A DNA stretch of 64,000 nucleotides, from assembly GCA_017429695.1 (NCBI GenBank), contig JAFROK010000023.1, forward strand, positions 1-64,000. Direction: 5' to 3'. Positions 17,965 through 26,056 of the stretch are shown piece after piece (positions within the stretch are counted from its first letter, which is position 1; every line of letters starts with the position of its first letter). Both the position numbers and the translations under genes were made by a program. Origin of the DNA: Clostridia bacterium (GTDB lineage: Bacteria > Bacillota > Clostridia > Christensenellales > Aristaeellaceae). A model generated the notes under the pieces. That model had not been told where the DNA came from and made no database searches. It saw only the letters and a list, made by a program, of their open reading frames with translations.

Positions 17965-19158
17965 TTACTCCGGCAGCGTCAGGGCGTACATCCTTTCGGC
18001 GGATGTGGAAAGGAGCATGACGCCCTCGTCGGTTACGCCGTAGTATGCCGTGATTTCCTCGTCCTCCAGGGACGGGATCTGGTACCAGGATTTCTGGTTG
18101 TTTTTGTCCACGCGGTAGACGTAGCTGCCGGCTACGGCGTAGACATTGCCGTTGTATACGCAGGCGCCGACGCAGGTGGCCGGCAGCGTATAGCGTTTTT
18201 CATCCTCGCCTTCCATGAGGCGGAGCTCCGTGATGGCCTGGGTGCCGGAGATCTGGCCGGTGGGCGCCAGCAGGAACCGGGCCCGGCCCCTGGGCGGGAT
18301 TTCCTCATCGATGAGCTTCCAGCCGTAGACCAGCATGGTCGCGTTGGTATCCTGCACGCAGCGGTAATCGTAGGTGTAGACTTGCTGGGTGGTGAAAACC
18401 CGGAGCTTGCTGTTTTCATAGAGCACCTTGTAGGAGATGTCCTCGCCCAGGGAGACCTGGCCGTAGTTCATCTTGCCCACCTGGAAGGTGTTCAGGATGG
18501 TATTGGAGGCGGTGCCGTAGACATCCAGGGCGAGGGTCCAGAGGTACTGGCCCTGGTCCCCGAAGAAGCCCGCGTCCAGGAGCATCAGGCCGTCGTAGGT
18601 ATTGGCGAATGAGTCCTCCTGGCCGCCTTCCATATTCTTGACGTTCAGCTTCGGGGAGGTGTCGTCCCCCAGGACCACCGCGATATACTTTTCGCCCACG
18701 CGGACAAACTGGATATCGCCTTCGAGGGTGTCGGAATAGGTGGCGTTGCCGTTTTTGTCCACGAGCATCATTTTGGCGCCGTTCCAGAGGGCGACATGGG
18801 CCGGGCCGGCGGTGTATTTCATTTCCCGGCCGGCCTGGAAGGTCCAGCGGAGCGCGCCGGAGGCGGACATATGGTACAGGTTCGTGCCGTCATAATAGAC
18901 CAGGCCGTCCCGGAAGGGCAGGATCCCCTGGGAGGGCGAGCAGGAAAGGCCCGTGAGCTGGATGGCCCGGCCCCGGGTGTAGCCGCCCAGGAAATGGATG
19001 CCCAGCGCCACGCCCAGGGCGATGACCACCAGGATGATCCAGGAGCGGATCTGGCGTTTTCGCTTCTGGCTGTCCGCCGGCGCGTTGCGCTCTTCCGCCG
19101 CGTTGCGGCTGCGGGTCCGCTGCAGCGGGTCCGCCAGGGTTCGGTTTCCTCTTGGCAT
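17965..19158 (-). CDS. Membrane-anchored beta-propeller-like protein (DUF5711-like)
   Basis: A 397-residue protein with a basic, disordered N-terminus, one transmembrane helix at about 39-58 and a long extracytoplasmic part. That part repeats short strands with the pattern 'VYDGTNLYHMSASG' and 'NGNVYAVAGSYVYRV', which suggests a beta-propeller or WD/PQQ-like fold. It resembles the DUF5711 family of Clostridia, whose function is unknown to me. It starts one base into the stop of the Mrp ATPase gene, so the two are coupled. Confidence 0.7.
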   Translation of the reverse strand: MPRGNRTLADPLQRTRSRNAAEERNAPADSQKRKRQIRSWIILVVIALGVALGIHFLGGYTRGRAIQLTGLSCSPSQGILPFRDGLVYYDGTNLYHMSASGALRWTFQAGREMKYTAGPAHVALWNGAKMMLVDKNGNATYSDTLEGDIQFVRVGEKYIAVVLGDDTSPKLNVKNMEGGQEDSFANTYDGLMLLDAGFFGDQGQYLWTLALDVYGTASNTILNTFQVGKMNYGQVSLGEDISYKVLYENSKLRVFTTQQVYTYDYRCVQDTNATMLVYGWKLIDEEIPPRGRARFLLAPTGQISGTQAITELRLMEGEDEKRYTLPATCVGACVYNGNVYAVAGSYVYRVDKNNQKSWYQIPSLEDEEITAYYGVTDEGVMLLSTSAERMYALTLPE

Positions 19159-19982
19159 CAGGTTATGATCCTTTCGACGGCTTCATCCAGCCAGGGTTCG
19201 TTGAAGAGCTCGACGAGGCCGCGGTCGCAGGCGTTGGTGAGCTTCGGGTCCAGGGGCAGGCGGGCCAGCAGCGGCACGCCCAGGGCTTCGGCGGCGCTTT
19301 CGCTGCGGCCCTCGCCGAAGGGATAAATCTTCTTTCCGCAGTCCGGGCAGGACAGCCAGGACATGTTCTCCACCACACCCAGAACCGGGATGTTCATCAT
19401 TTTGGCCATGTTCACGGCTTTTTCCACAATCATGCCCACCAGTTCCTGGGGCGTTGTGACAATGATGACCCCATCCACCGGCAGGCTCTGGAAGACCGTG
19501 AGCGGAACGTCCCCCGTTCCCGGGGGCATATCGACGAACATATAGTCCACATCGCCCCAGGCCACGTCCGTCCAGAACTGGCGGACGGTGCCGGAAATGA
19601 GGCTGCCGCGCCAGACCACCGGGTCCGTATCGTGCTCCAGGAGCATATTGAGGGAGATGAGGCGGATGCCGGTGCGGGTCTCGGCCGGGAGGATGCCTTC
19701 CTCGCTGCCCATGGCGGGCTCCCGGATGCCGAACATTTTCGGGATCGACGGGCCGGTGATGTCCGCGTCCAGGATGGCGGTGGATTTGCCGGCGCGGGCG
19801 GTGAGCACGGACAGGAGGCCGGTGACCAGGCTCTTGCCGACACCGCCCTTGCCGCTCATGACCGCGATGACCTTTTTGACATGGCTGGCGGCGTTCGGCG
19901 GGGCCAGGAGGCTTTCAGGGGTTCCCTGGCGGCTGGCGCAGTCCGCGCCGCAGGTGGAACAGTCGTGGGTGCATTCTGACAT
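19158..19982 (-). CDS. Mrp/NBP35 family P-loop ATPase (Fe-S cluster carrier)
   Basis: A 274-residue ATPase that loads [4Fe-4S] clusters onto target proteins. The N-terminus has a Cys-rich segment (CTHDCSTCGADC, 4-15), as in NBP35-type scaffolds. The deviant Walker A MSGKGGVGKS begins near 42. A CPDC pair near residue 215 is the dimer-bridging cluster site. Possible clients in this window are the QueG-like protein and the radical-SAM maturase. It lies 32 bases after the caspase-like gene. Confidence 0.9.
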   Translation of the reverse strand: MSECTHDCSTCGADCASRQGTPESLLAPPNAASHVKKVIAVMSGKGGVGKSLVTGLLSVLTARAGKSTAILDADITGPSIPKMFGIREPAMGSEEGILPAETRTGIRLISLNMLLEHDTDPVVWRGSLISGTVRQFWTDVAWGDVDYMFVDMPPGTGDVPLTVFQSLPVDGVIIVTTPQELVGMIVEKAVNMAKMMNIPVLGVVENMSWLSCPDCGKKIYPFGEGRSESAAEALGVPLLARLPLDPKLTNACDRGLVELFNEPWLDEAVERIIT

Positions 19983-20014
19983 GATATGAACTCCCTTCGG
20001 TTGTTTGATATGGT

Positions 20015-21181
20015 TTATTCATCCCCCCGGGTGATGACCCGCGTTCCTTCCAGGACGGGGACCTGGCCGTGGAGGCCCCGGAGGGAAATGACCTGGAGGA
20101 GGGCTTCGCCTTCCGGGCCCAGGTTTTCCGCGGAGACGCGGATCTGCCGGTCCTTTTCGCCGGGGGACAGGAGGCCGCGGACGGTGCCGGTGCGCTCCCG
20201 GTCCGGCATGGACGCGAAGGCGTCGAAATCCCAGGCGCCGTTCCGCTTCGGGATGATGCGGTATTCCAGGCGGGTTTCCTCCGGAACCGAGAAATGGAAC
20301 GGGAGGGTGAGCACGTCCCCTTCCCGGAGGAGGAGGTCAAAGGCGAGGGCCCGGATGCGCTCCCCCGCCCGGCGGTTTTCCGGCAGGAGGAAGACGGGGC
20401 CGGCGCTGCCGTCGACGCGGGCTTCGGACGCGCCGTAGAGATCCGCGAGGCGGCGCTTCAGCTCCGCGGGGGTGATTTCGCCGTTGCCGTCCGGGTCGAT
20501 CTGCGCCGGGGCGCTGGCCCGCAGGGCGCTTTCCAGGGCGGAGGTGAAATATCCCGTGCCGGCGCCTTCCGCGCCGAAGGCATACCAGAAATAGCTGAGC
20601 TCCCCGGCGCCGCAGGACGCGAGGACCGTGCAGGATTCCCCGGCGAGGGCATCCGCCAGGGCGCCGGAATGGCAGGCGTCCAGGATCAGGACCTTGCGGC
20701 CCGGGACCGCGGAGAGGATGTCCTGCAAGCGCTCCGGGGAGAGGGCCTCCTCCGTCTGGCCGTCCGAGAGCATGAGCGCCATGCGCTTTTCGCCGTTTTC
20801 CTCCCAGGTGACGCCGTGGGTGCTGATATACAGGTAACAGGTATCATTGCTGCGGGATGCTGAAAAAGTTTCATGGATGAGCTTTTCCAGCGCGTCCGCG
20901 GTGGCGGGCTCATTCACCCGGCGGACCACCGTTTTCGCCGAGGGGACGAAGTCCCAGAAGAGGGCGGTCATGATTTCCGCGTTATTGGCGGAACAGGGCG
21001 CGGTGGAGGGCAGGGTGACGAAGGCGTCGTAGCCGAGGACCAGGCAGCGGGAGGTCCCGCCGGCATTGCCGGTTTCGATGGCATCGCCGGTTTCGATGGC
21101 ATCGCCGGTTTGAACGGGGGAAAAGGGGAAGGCGGCGCAAAGGGTCAGGATCGCGGCAAGGATATGTGCCAGTACGTTCAT
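20015..21181 (-). CDS. Exported caspase-like protease with an EF-hand loop
   Basis: A 388-residue protein with a signal peptide (about 1-20). The peptidase C14 (caspase/metacaspase) fold is shown by the catalytic dyad His122 in YISTHG and Cys170 in LILDACHSGAL. Within the caspase domain, residues 229-240 form a perfect EF-hand loop (D229, D231, N233, E235, T237, E240), suggesting calcium control, as known for type II metacaspases by other means. The last 120 residues form a separate, strand-rich domain. A short tandem repeat (ETGDAI twice) follows the signal peptide. Substrate unknown. The neighbours upstream are two lipoproteins; those downstream are Mrp and DUF5711. Confidence 0.82.
   Translation of the reverse strand: MNVLAHILAAILTLCAAFPFSPVQTGDAIETGDAIETGNAGGTSRCLVLGYDAFVTLPSTAPCSANNAEIMTALFWDFVPSAKTVVRRVNEPATADALEKLIHETFSASRSNDTCYLYISTHGVTWEENGEKRMALMLSDGQTEEALSPERLQDILSAVPGRKVLILDACHSGALADALAGESCTVLASCGAGELSYFWYAFGAEGAGTGYFTSALESALRASAPAQIDPDGNGEITPAELKRRLADLYGASEARVDGSAGPVFLLPENRRAGERIRALAFDLLLREGDVLTLPFHFSVPEETRLEYRIIPKRNGAWDFDAFASMPDRERTGTVRGLLSPGEKDRQIRVSAENLGPEGEALLQVISLRGLHGQVPVLEGTRVITRGDE
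21068..21111. repeat. 18-base tandem repeat inside the caspase-like gene
   Basis: Two identical 18-base units (21068-21085, 21086-21103) and the first eight bases of a third, encoding ETGDAI repeats just after the signal peptide. It stays in frame, so copy-number change would only alter the length of this spacer. Confidence 0.85.
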
Positions 21182-21202
21182 ACGCCTTCCCCTTTTGAGG
21201 TA

Positions 21203-23215
21203 TTAATCCAGCTGAATGGATCCGAAGAGCAGCTCCAGGGTCTGCTTGCCGCAGATGCCGTCCACTTGCATGTTGTTGTCCTGCTGGAACTGCCGGACGG
21301 CGGCGGTGGTGATATCGTCATAGGTGCTGGAGCGCTGGTCGTTCGTCATGTATTGCCGCTCGATGAGGCAGTCCTGGATCTCCTGGACGATTTCGCCCGT
21401 GGCCCCCGGGCCGACGGATTCAAAGTCCTCCGGGGTCGTGGCCGCCTTCGCGTCCGAGGAATACAGGACGGACATGGTGACCTTGCCCGCGATGCCGTCC
21501 ACCGGCTCCACGCTGTTGCGGATCTGGAAGGCCTTCACCGCGTCCTCCGTGGTCTGGCCGTAATCCCCGTCGATGGAGCCGTCATAATAGCCCAGTTCAT
21601 ACAGCGTATACTGCAGGTTGCGCACCCGCTCCCCCGAATCTCCCCGCTGGAGGGAGGTGTACATCGAGGGCGACTGCTTGCCCGTGCCGTAGAGCACCCG
21701 CTGGGTGGCCGGGCCCGCCTTGCCGTCCACGGTCAGGTTGTTCACCTGCTGGAAGGCCATGACCGCCGCTTCCGTCGCGTCCCCGAAGGAGCCGTCCACG
21801 CTGCCGGTATAGTAATTCAGCTGCTTCAGCCGCTCCTGCAGCTTGCGCACCTGGGTGCCTTCGCTGCCGTTTTCCAGGGTTTCAAAGCCCGTGGACGCGA
21901 TGTTCGAGGTGTCCTGGCCGGACTTCTTCTTTTCCGACGTGTCGATCTTCGGCGCGTTGCCGGTAGCCTTTTTGACATTGCCCGAATAGAGCTTGGTTAA
22001 GGTGGCGGAGCCGGCCTTGCCGTCCGCCGTGAGGCCGTTGTTCCGCTGGAAGGAAATAACCGCCGCCTGGGTTTCCACGCCGTATTTGCCGTCCACGGTG
22101 CCGGCCAGGTAGCCCAGGGACTTCAGCTTCTGCTGCAGGGTGCGGACCCGGCTGCCTTCGCTGCCGAACTCCAGGGTTTCGCCGGTGTCGGCCGCGGCGG
22201 AACTGGTTTTCGGCGCGCCGGACGAATAGACCGCCTTGAGCGTGTCCGGGCCCGCGATGCCGTCCTCATAAAGCCCGGAGGCCTTCTTCTGGAAGGCGCG
22301 GACCGCCTGCTCCGTCGCCGCGTCGTAGGTGCCGGTGGCCTTGCCGGAGAGCCAGCCCAGCTCGATGAGCCGCTTCTGCAGCGTTTCCACATTCTTGCCG
22401 GAGGAGCCCAGGGTCAGGTAGTAGTCCTTCGACAGGTCCGGCGTTTTGGTGGGCTTGGGCGTCGGCGTCGGGGTCGGCTTCGGCGTCGGGGTCGGCTTGG
22501 GCGTCGGGGTCGCGTGGGCCTGCTTGTAGGTCACGGCGTCCTTCGAATTCAGCTTTTTCAGCGTGTTCTCCCCGACTTTGCCGTCCACGGTGAGCTTGTT
22601 GGCTTTCTGGAAATCCTTGACGGCCTCCTCGGTTTTCGCGCCGAAGTCGCCGTCCACGCTGCCCTTGTAATAGCCCAGGTCCTTCAGGCGCTGCTGGACC
22701 TGGCGGACCGCCTGGCTGCCGGTGAATCCCTTCTGGAGGGATTTGGGCGCCTCGGTGAAGGGCGGGGTGGTCACCGGCGCGGGCGTCGGCGTGCCGGGGG
22801 GCGGCGTTTCCGTGATGAGCGAAATCGTCGCGCCGGGCTGGACGGAGGGCGACGTGCCGGGCAGCTGGATGGGCACGCCGGGCTGGTAGGCCTGCGGCGT
22901 CCAGAGGTCCCAGGCGTTGTCGCTGCCCGTGGGCGGCGGCGTGGTGGCCTGGGCGGCCGGGTTCTGCTGCGCCGGGTTCCCGGTGACCGTGATCACCTGG
23001 GTCCCCTGCTGCGTGCCGGTAGCGGTGGCGTCCGGTTCAACGACCACCACCGTCGGCTCCGGCGAGGTATTCACTTCAAAGGGCGGCTTATATTCCGTAT
23101 AGCTGCCGGAGGCGGAGGTGCCCGTGCTGGTCGGGTCCTCATTGTAGCAGCCCGTGAGCAGCAGGCACAGCGCCGCGGCCGCCGAAAGGAGCATCAGCTT
23201 ATGGATTCTTTTCAC
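21203..23215 (-). CDS. Lipoprotein with six peptidoglycan-binding repeats
   Basis: A 670-residue surface protein. The lipobox LLTGC places the lipidated cysteine at 23. A Pro/Thr-rich spacer follows to about residue 165, then six PG_binding_1 repeats (each LQxxLxxLGYYxGxxDGxYGxxTxxAVxxFQ), the first two separated by a TPTPKPTPTPKP linker. There is no catalytic domain, so it is probably a structural tether between membrane and wall. The start is GTG 23215: GGAGGG lies upstream, and it overlaps the stop of the barnase gene as GTGA. An in-frame upstream start would swallow the neighbour. Repeats are related to those of the protein at 12049-14328. Confidence 0.88.
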   Translation of the reverse strand: MKRIHKLMLLSAAAALCLLLTGCYNEDPTSTGTSASGSYTEYKPPFEVNTSPEPTVVVVEPDATATGTQQGTQVITVTGNPAQQNPAAQATTPPPTGSDNAWDLWTPQAYQPGVPIQLPGTSPSVQPGATISLITETPPPGTPTPAPVTTPPFTEAPKSLQKGFTGSQAVRQVQQRLKDLGYYKGSVDGDFGAKTEEAVKDFQKANKLTVDGKVGENTLKKLNSKDAVTYKQAHATPTPKPTPTPKPTPTPTPKPTKTPDLSKDYYLTLGSSGKNVETLQKRLIELGWLSGKATGTYDAATEQAVRAFQKKASGLYEDGIAGPDTLKAVYSSGAPKTSSAAADTGETLEFGSEGSRVRTLQQKLKSLGYLAGTVDGKYGVETQAAVISFQRNNGLTADGKAGSATLTKLYSGNVKKATGNAPKIDTSEKKKSGQDTSNIASTGFETLENGSEGTQVRKLQERLKQLNYYTGSVDGSFGDATEAAVMAFQQVNNLTVDGKAGPATQRVLYGTGKQSPSMYTSLQRGDSGERVRNLQYTLYELGYYDGSIDGDYGQTTEDAVKAFQIRNSVEPVDGIAGKVTMSVLYSSDAKAATTPEDFESVGPGATGEIVQEIQDCLIERQYMTNDQRSSTYDDITTAAVRQFQQDNNMQVDGICGKQTLELLFGSIQLD

Positions 23216-23661
23216 CGGGATCCCTCCTTGCCGGGATATAGTTCGGTATACGTCCTGTAATGGTCGGCTGTGTACCACACATGCCCGTCGTTCGAATAGA
23301 TAATGCGCTCGGCGCCGCGGTTTCCGCCGGTGTAGTTCGCGTCCGCCTCATAATACTTCCGGCCTTTCACCTTCGGCAGCGCGCCTTCGTAATTCCCGAA
23401 GTGGTCGCCCCCGATGCTCATGCCCGGCGCCACGTCGCTCAGGTCGTTCCGCCGCGGATCCCAGCCCAGGGCTTCCGCTTCCTGCTTCCGGATGAAATTC
23501 GGCGGGAGCGTGCCGTTTTCGAAAATATAGTCCGCAATGGCCTGGGGCTGGATGATCGGGCCCGTTTCCGCCTTTTCCGGCGCTTTGCATCCCGTGAGGC
23601 CCGTGAGCGCCATCATCAGGGACGCAAGCAGCGGCAGTACATATCGCGCAATGTGTTTCAT
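23212..23661 (-). CDS. Lipoprotein barnase-type ribonuclease
   Basis: A 149-residue member of the barnase (microbial N1/T1) ribonuclease family carrying a lipoprotein signal: LTGC with Cys25. The catalytic set of barnase (K27, E73, R83, R87, H102) is present at exactly the same spacing as K59, E105, R115, R119 and H134. The blocks IADYI, EALGW, DVAPGMSIGGD and ADHYRTYT align without gaps. It should be active and membrane-anchored outside the cell. No barstar-like inhibitor is found beside it. Its stop overlaps the start of the six-repeat lipoprotein, so the two proteins are made together. Confidence 0.9.
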   Translation of the reverse strand: MKHIARYVLPLLASLMMALTGLTGCKAPEKAETGPIIQPQAIADYIFENGTLPPNFIRKQEAEALGWDPRRNDLSDVAPGMSIGGDHFGNYEGALPKVKGRKYYEADANYTGGNRGAERIIYSNDGHVWYTADHYRTYTELYPGKEGSR

Positions 23662-23662
23662 C

Positions 23663-24145
23663 CTATTTATGATACCTCTCTCCCGCGAGGATTTTTTCCG
23701 CCCGGTACAGCTGCTCCAGGAGCATCACCCGGGCCAGCTGGTGCGGAAAGGTCATGGGGCCCATGGACAGCTCCTCGTCCGCCCGGGACAGCACGTTCGG
23801 CCCCAGACCCAGGCTGCCCCCGATGACGAACACGATGTGCCCCGCGCCCCGGACCCGCAGGCCCCGGATCTTCTCCGCCAGGCCTTCCGAGGTCGTCTCG
23901 CGCCCGGTGACCGTCAGCGCGATCACATAATCCCCCGGCCGGATCCGCTTCAGGAGGCTTTCCCCTTCCCGCGCCTTCAGGCGCGCTTCCTCCGCTTCCG
24001 TTGCCCCGCCCGGGGGCTCCGGCAGGTCCGGGACTTCCGCCTCCTCCGCTTTGCCGTAGCGGTTCAGCCGCTTCAGGTATTCATCCGCGAGAGTTCGGTA
24101 CGCCTTCTCCTTCAGCTTCCCCGCGCAGACCACCGTGAGGCTCAT
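23663..24145 (-). CDS. rlmH: 23S rRNA (pseudouridine-1915-N3) methyltransferase RlmH
   Basis: A 160-residue SPOUT methyltransferase that modifies pseudouridine 1915 in helix 69 of 23S rRNA. The glycine-rich cofactor knot FVIGGSLGLG and the C-terminal tail ending YHK are diagnostic. It ends one base before the barnase gene and overlaps the AraR-like regulator gene by four bases at its start. The mid-region GGATEAEEARLKAREGE is typical. Confidence 0.95.
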   Translation of the reverse strand: MSLTVVCAGKLKEKAYRTLADEYLKRLNRYGKAEEAEVPDLPEPPGGATEAEEARLKAREGESLLKRIRPGDYVIALTVTGRETTSEGLAEKIRGLRVRGAGHIVFVIGGSLGLGPNVLSRADEELSMGPMTFPHQLARVMLLEQLYRAEKILAGERYHK

Positions 24146-25233
24146 TTCGCCTCCCGCCGCGGCAGGCTTTCCCGCTCGATCAGGTTCCAGGGCATATGCA
24201 CGCTCTTTTCCTTCTCCCCGCCGATCATCCGCAGGATCTTCTCCGCCGCCAGGGCGCCGAATTCATCCTTCGGATGCCCCAGGGTCGTAAGCCCCGGCCG
24301 GATCACCCCCGCGAAGGCCGCGTTGTCAAACCCGATAAACCCGATATCCTCCGGCAGGCGCACCCCCTGGTGCAGCAGCCGGTCCATCAGCGTCGCCGCG
24401 AACACGTCGTTATAACACACCACGCAGTCCGCTTCTCCCCGCGTCAGCATCCGGATAAACGCCTGCCCCGCCGGGGTGTCGAACAGCGTCAGCCGCTCCT
24501 CCGTGCCGAAGCACAACAGCCGCTCGCCCGGCACCGTGATCCCCCGGGCCTTCAGCTCCCCTGTGAAGCCTTCCATCCGCTCCGCGCCCTGCAGGTCGTC
24601 CGTCTTGAACACCCCCGCCGGCCGCCGGTAGCCTTTCTCCAGCGCCGTCGCCGCCGCCGTCTTTCCGCCCCCCAGGTCGTCCATGATCAGGTGCGGGGAC
24701 CGTTCCATCCCCGGATAGAACCCGTTGATGAACAGCACCGGGATATTCCGCTCCGCAAAGCGCTCGAACAGGTCCGCGTTCGGCGTTTCCTTCGCCGTCC
24801 GGTTGCCTTCGAAGATCAGCCCGTCCACGTGCCCTTCCAGCATCCGCTCCAGGATCTCCCGCTCCGTCCGGCTGTCGTTATACGTCGCGCTCAGGTTCAT
24901 GACCGCCCCCGCTTTGTTCAGCGCGCCTTCAATCCCCTGCAGGATCGACGGGAAGATATAGTCCGTGATGAACGTCGCCACCACGCCGACCCGCGTCATC
25001 CCCTGGTGCCGCCGCGGCCCGTGCCGCACATACGTGCCGCTCCCCCGCCGCCGGTCCACCAGCCCGTCGTCCTCCAGCAGCGCGATCGCCTGCCGCACCG
25101 TCTGCCGCGATACGTCAAACCGCACCCGCAGCTCTTCCTCCGTCATCAGCGTCTGCCCGTCCCGGAAGACCCCCCGCGCGATCTCCTTCCGCAGCGTGTC
25201 CGCTACCTGCAGGTACTTCGGCTGTCCGGCCAT
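24142..25233 (-). CDS. AraR-type transcriptional regulator (GntR DNA-binding domain, LacI-type sensor)
   Basis: A 363-residue repressor-like protein. The N-terminal 75 residues are a GntR winged helix (LRVRFDVSRQTVRQAIALLEDDG...RRRGSGTYV). From about residue 80 onwards it is a periplasmic-binding/LacI-type sugar sensor, ending FDNAAFAGVIRPGLTTL. This order is that of AraR, the arabinose repressor, but no arabinose genes are in the window, so the ligand is open. ATG 25233 is used because GGAGG lies ten bases away; the GTG nine bases upstream abuts the ribosome site. It heads the long minus-strand gene string and probably represses itself. Confidence 0.85.
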   Translation of the reverse strand: MAGQPKYLQVADTLRKEIARGVFRDGQTLMTEEELRVRFDVSRQTVRQAIALLEDDGLVDRRRGSGTYVRHGPRRHQGMTRVGVVATFITDYIFPSILQGIEGALNKAGAVMNLSATYNDSRTEREILERMLEGHVDGLIFEGNRTAKETPNADLFERFAERNIPVLFINGFYPGMERSPHLIMDDLGGGKTAAATALEKGYRRPAGVFKTDDLQGAERMEGFTGELKARGITVPGERLLCFGTEERLTLFDTPAGQAFIRMLTRGEADCVVCYNDVFAATLMDRLLHQGVRLPEDIGFIGFDNAAFAGVIRPGLTTLGHPKDEFGALAAEKILRMIGGEKEKSVHMPWNLIERESLPRREAK

Positions 25234-25265
25234 GTTCCACACTCCTCCCGGTTTCAGTTGTGCCC

Positions 25266-25294
25266 ATTTTACCAGACAACTCCTTATTTTTCAA
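25266..25294 (-). promoter_or_regulatory. Promoter of the AraR-like gene and downstream string
   Basis: Minus strand: -35 TTGAAA (25289-25294), 17-base spacer, -10 TAAAAT (25266-25271). The spacer and the initial transcribed bases contain an AGTTGT ... ACAACT inverted pair, so a repressor could sit over the -10. Confidence 0.65.
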
Positions 25295-25297
25295 TAG

Positions 25298-25320
25298 TTG
25301 TACGCAAAAAGTACGAACAA
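25298..25320. promoter_or_regulatory. Candidate AraR-type operator
   Basis: Inverted half-sites TTGTACG (25298-25304) and CGAACAA (25314-25320), just upstream of the -35. They resemble the TTGTNCG half-sites bound by AraR-type regulators. Autoregulation is inferred. Confidence 0.45.
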
Positions 25321-25321
25321 T

Positions 25322-26047
25322 TTACCGAATGCTGAATTCGTACATGGCAATGCCGGCGGCGATGGCAAGATTCAGGGAATCCACCCGGTCGTTGCTTTCA
25401 ATGCGGACCGGCTGCCCGTATCCGGCAAATTCCGCCGGAAGGCCGCTGCCTTCATTGCCGAAAATCAGGGAATATGCCTCCGGCACCTTTCCCTTCATCA
25501 CTTCGCCCAGCGGAACCGACGCGTCCAGCATAAAGGGATACAACGCCTGCTCCGGAAATTCTTTCCGATAATCCTCAAAGGAGTCATACAGCTGGATCCG
25601 CAGTCCGAAAAGGCTCCCCATGCTTGCCCGCACCGTCCTGGGATCAAAGGGATCCACGCACGGCCGGATCATCGCCAGATCCTCCAGTCCCAAGCCCAGC
25701 GCAGTCCGCATAATCGTGCCGGCGTTCCCGCTGTCCCCGGGCCGGTGCAGCACCACATGGGGCTTTCCCGGCGCCAGACTGTCCGAAAACTTTTCAAACA
25801 CCGCCGCAGCGTAGCAGTTTTCCTTGCCGCTGATCCGCGCCAGCGCCCGGTCCGCTTCCTCCACCCGCACGCCCTGTTTTCCGGCCAGGGCCATCAGCTT
25901 TTCCACGCCTTCCCGGCCCGCGGCGGACGAATGCACCAGCAGCCGCCGCACGCTGTCCGGGCGGTGCAGCATGCATTCCATCGCCGGAAAAACCCCCGGC
26001 GCATAGCTGTAATCCAGGCTGCTTTTATATCCTTCCAGTGAGGGCAT
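25322..26047 (-). CDS. TrmH/SpoU family RNA 2'-O-methyltransferase
   Basis: A 241-residue SPOUT methyltransferase acting on rRNA or tRNA ribose. The three family motifs are clear: PGDSGNAGTIMRTA, IFGNEGSGLP and SLNLAIAAGIAMYE. An N-terminal substrate-binding region precedes them. The exact target nucleotide cannot be told from sequence. It lies nine bases after lysA, last gene of the smc-led operon. Confidence 0.88.
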   Translation of the reverse strand: MPSLEGYKSSLDYSYAPGVFPAMECMLHRPDSVRRLLVHSSAAGREGVEKLMALAGKQGVRVEEADRALARISGKENCYAAAVFEKFSDSLAPGKPHVVLHRPGDSGNAGTIMRTALGLGLEDLAMIRPCVDPFDPRTVRASMGSLFGLRIQLYDSFEDYRKEFPEQALYPFMLDASVPLGEVMKGKVPEAYSLIFGNEGSGLPAEFAGYGQPVRIESNDRVDSLNLAIAAGIAMYEFSIR

Positions 26048-26056
26048 GCCGCTTTT

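Noticed and set aside
22440-22520. Repeated GGCGTCGG-type DNA, and a similar stretch at 13385-13445, looked like minisatellite or CRISPR-like repeats
   Set aside because: They encode in-frame Thr-Pro/Lys-Pro linkers between peptidoglycan-binding domains; there are no spacers.
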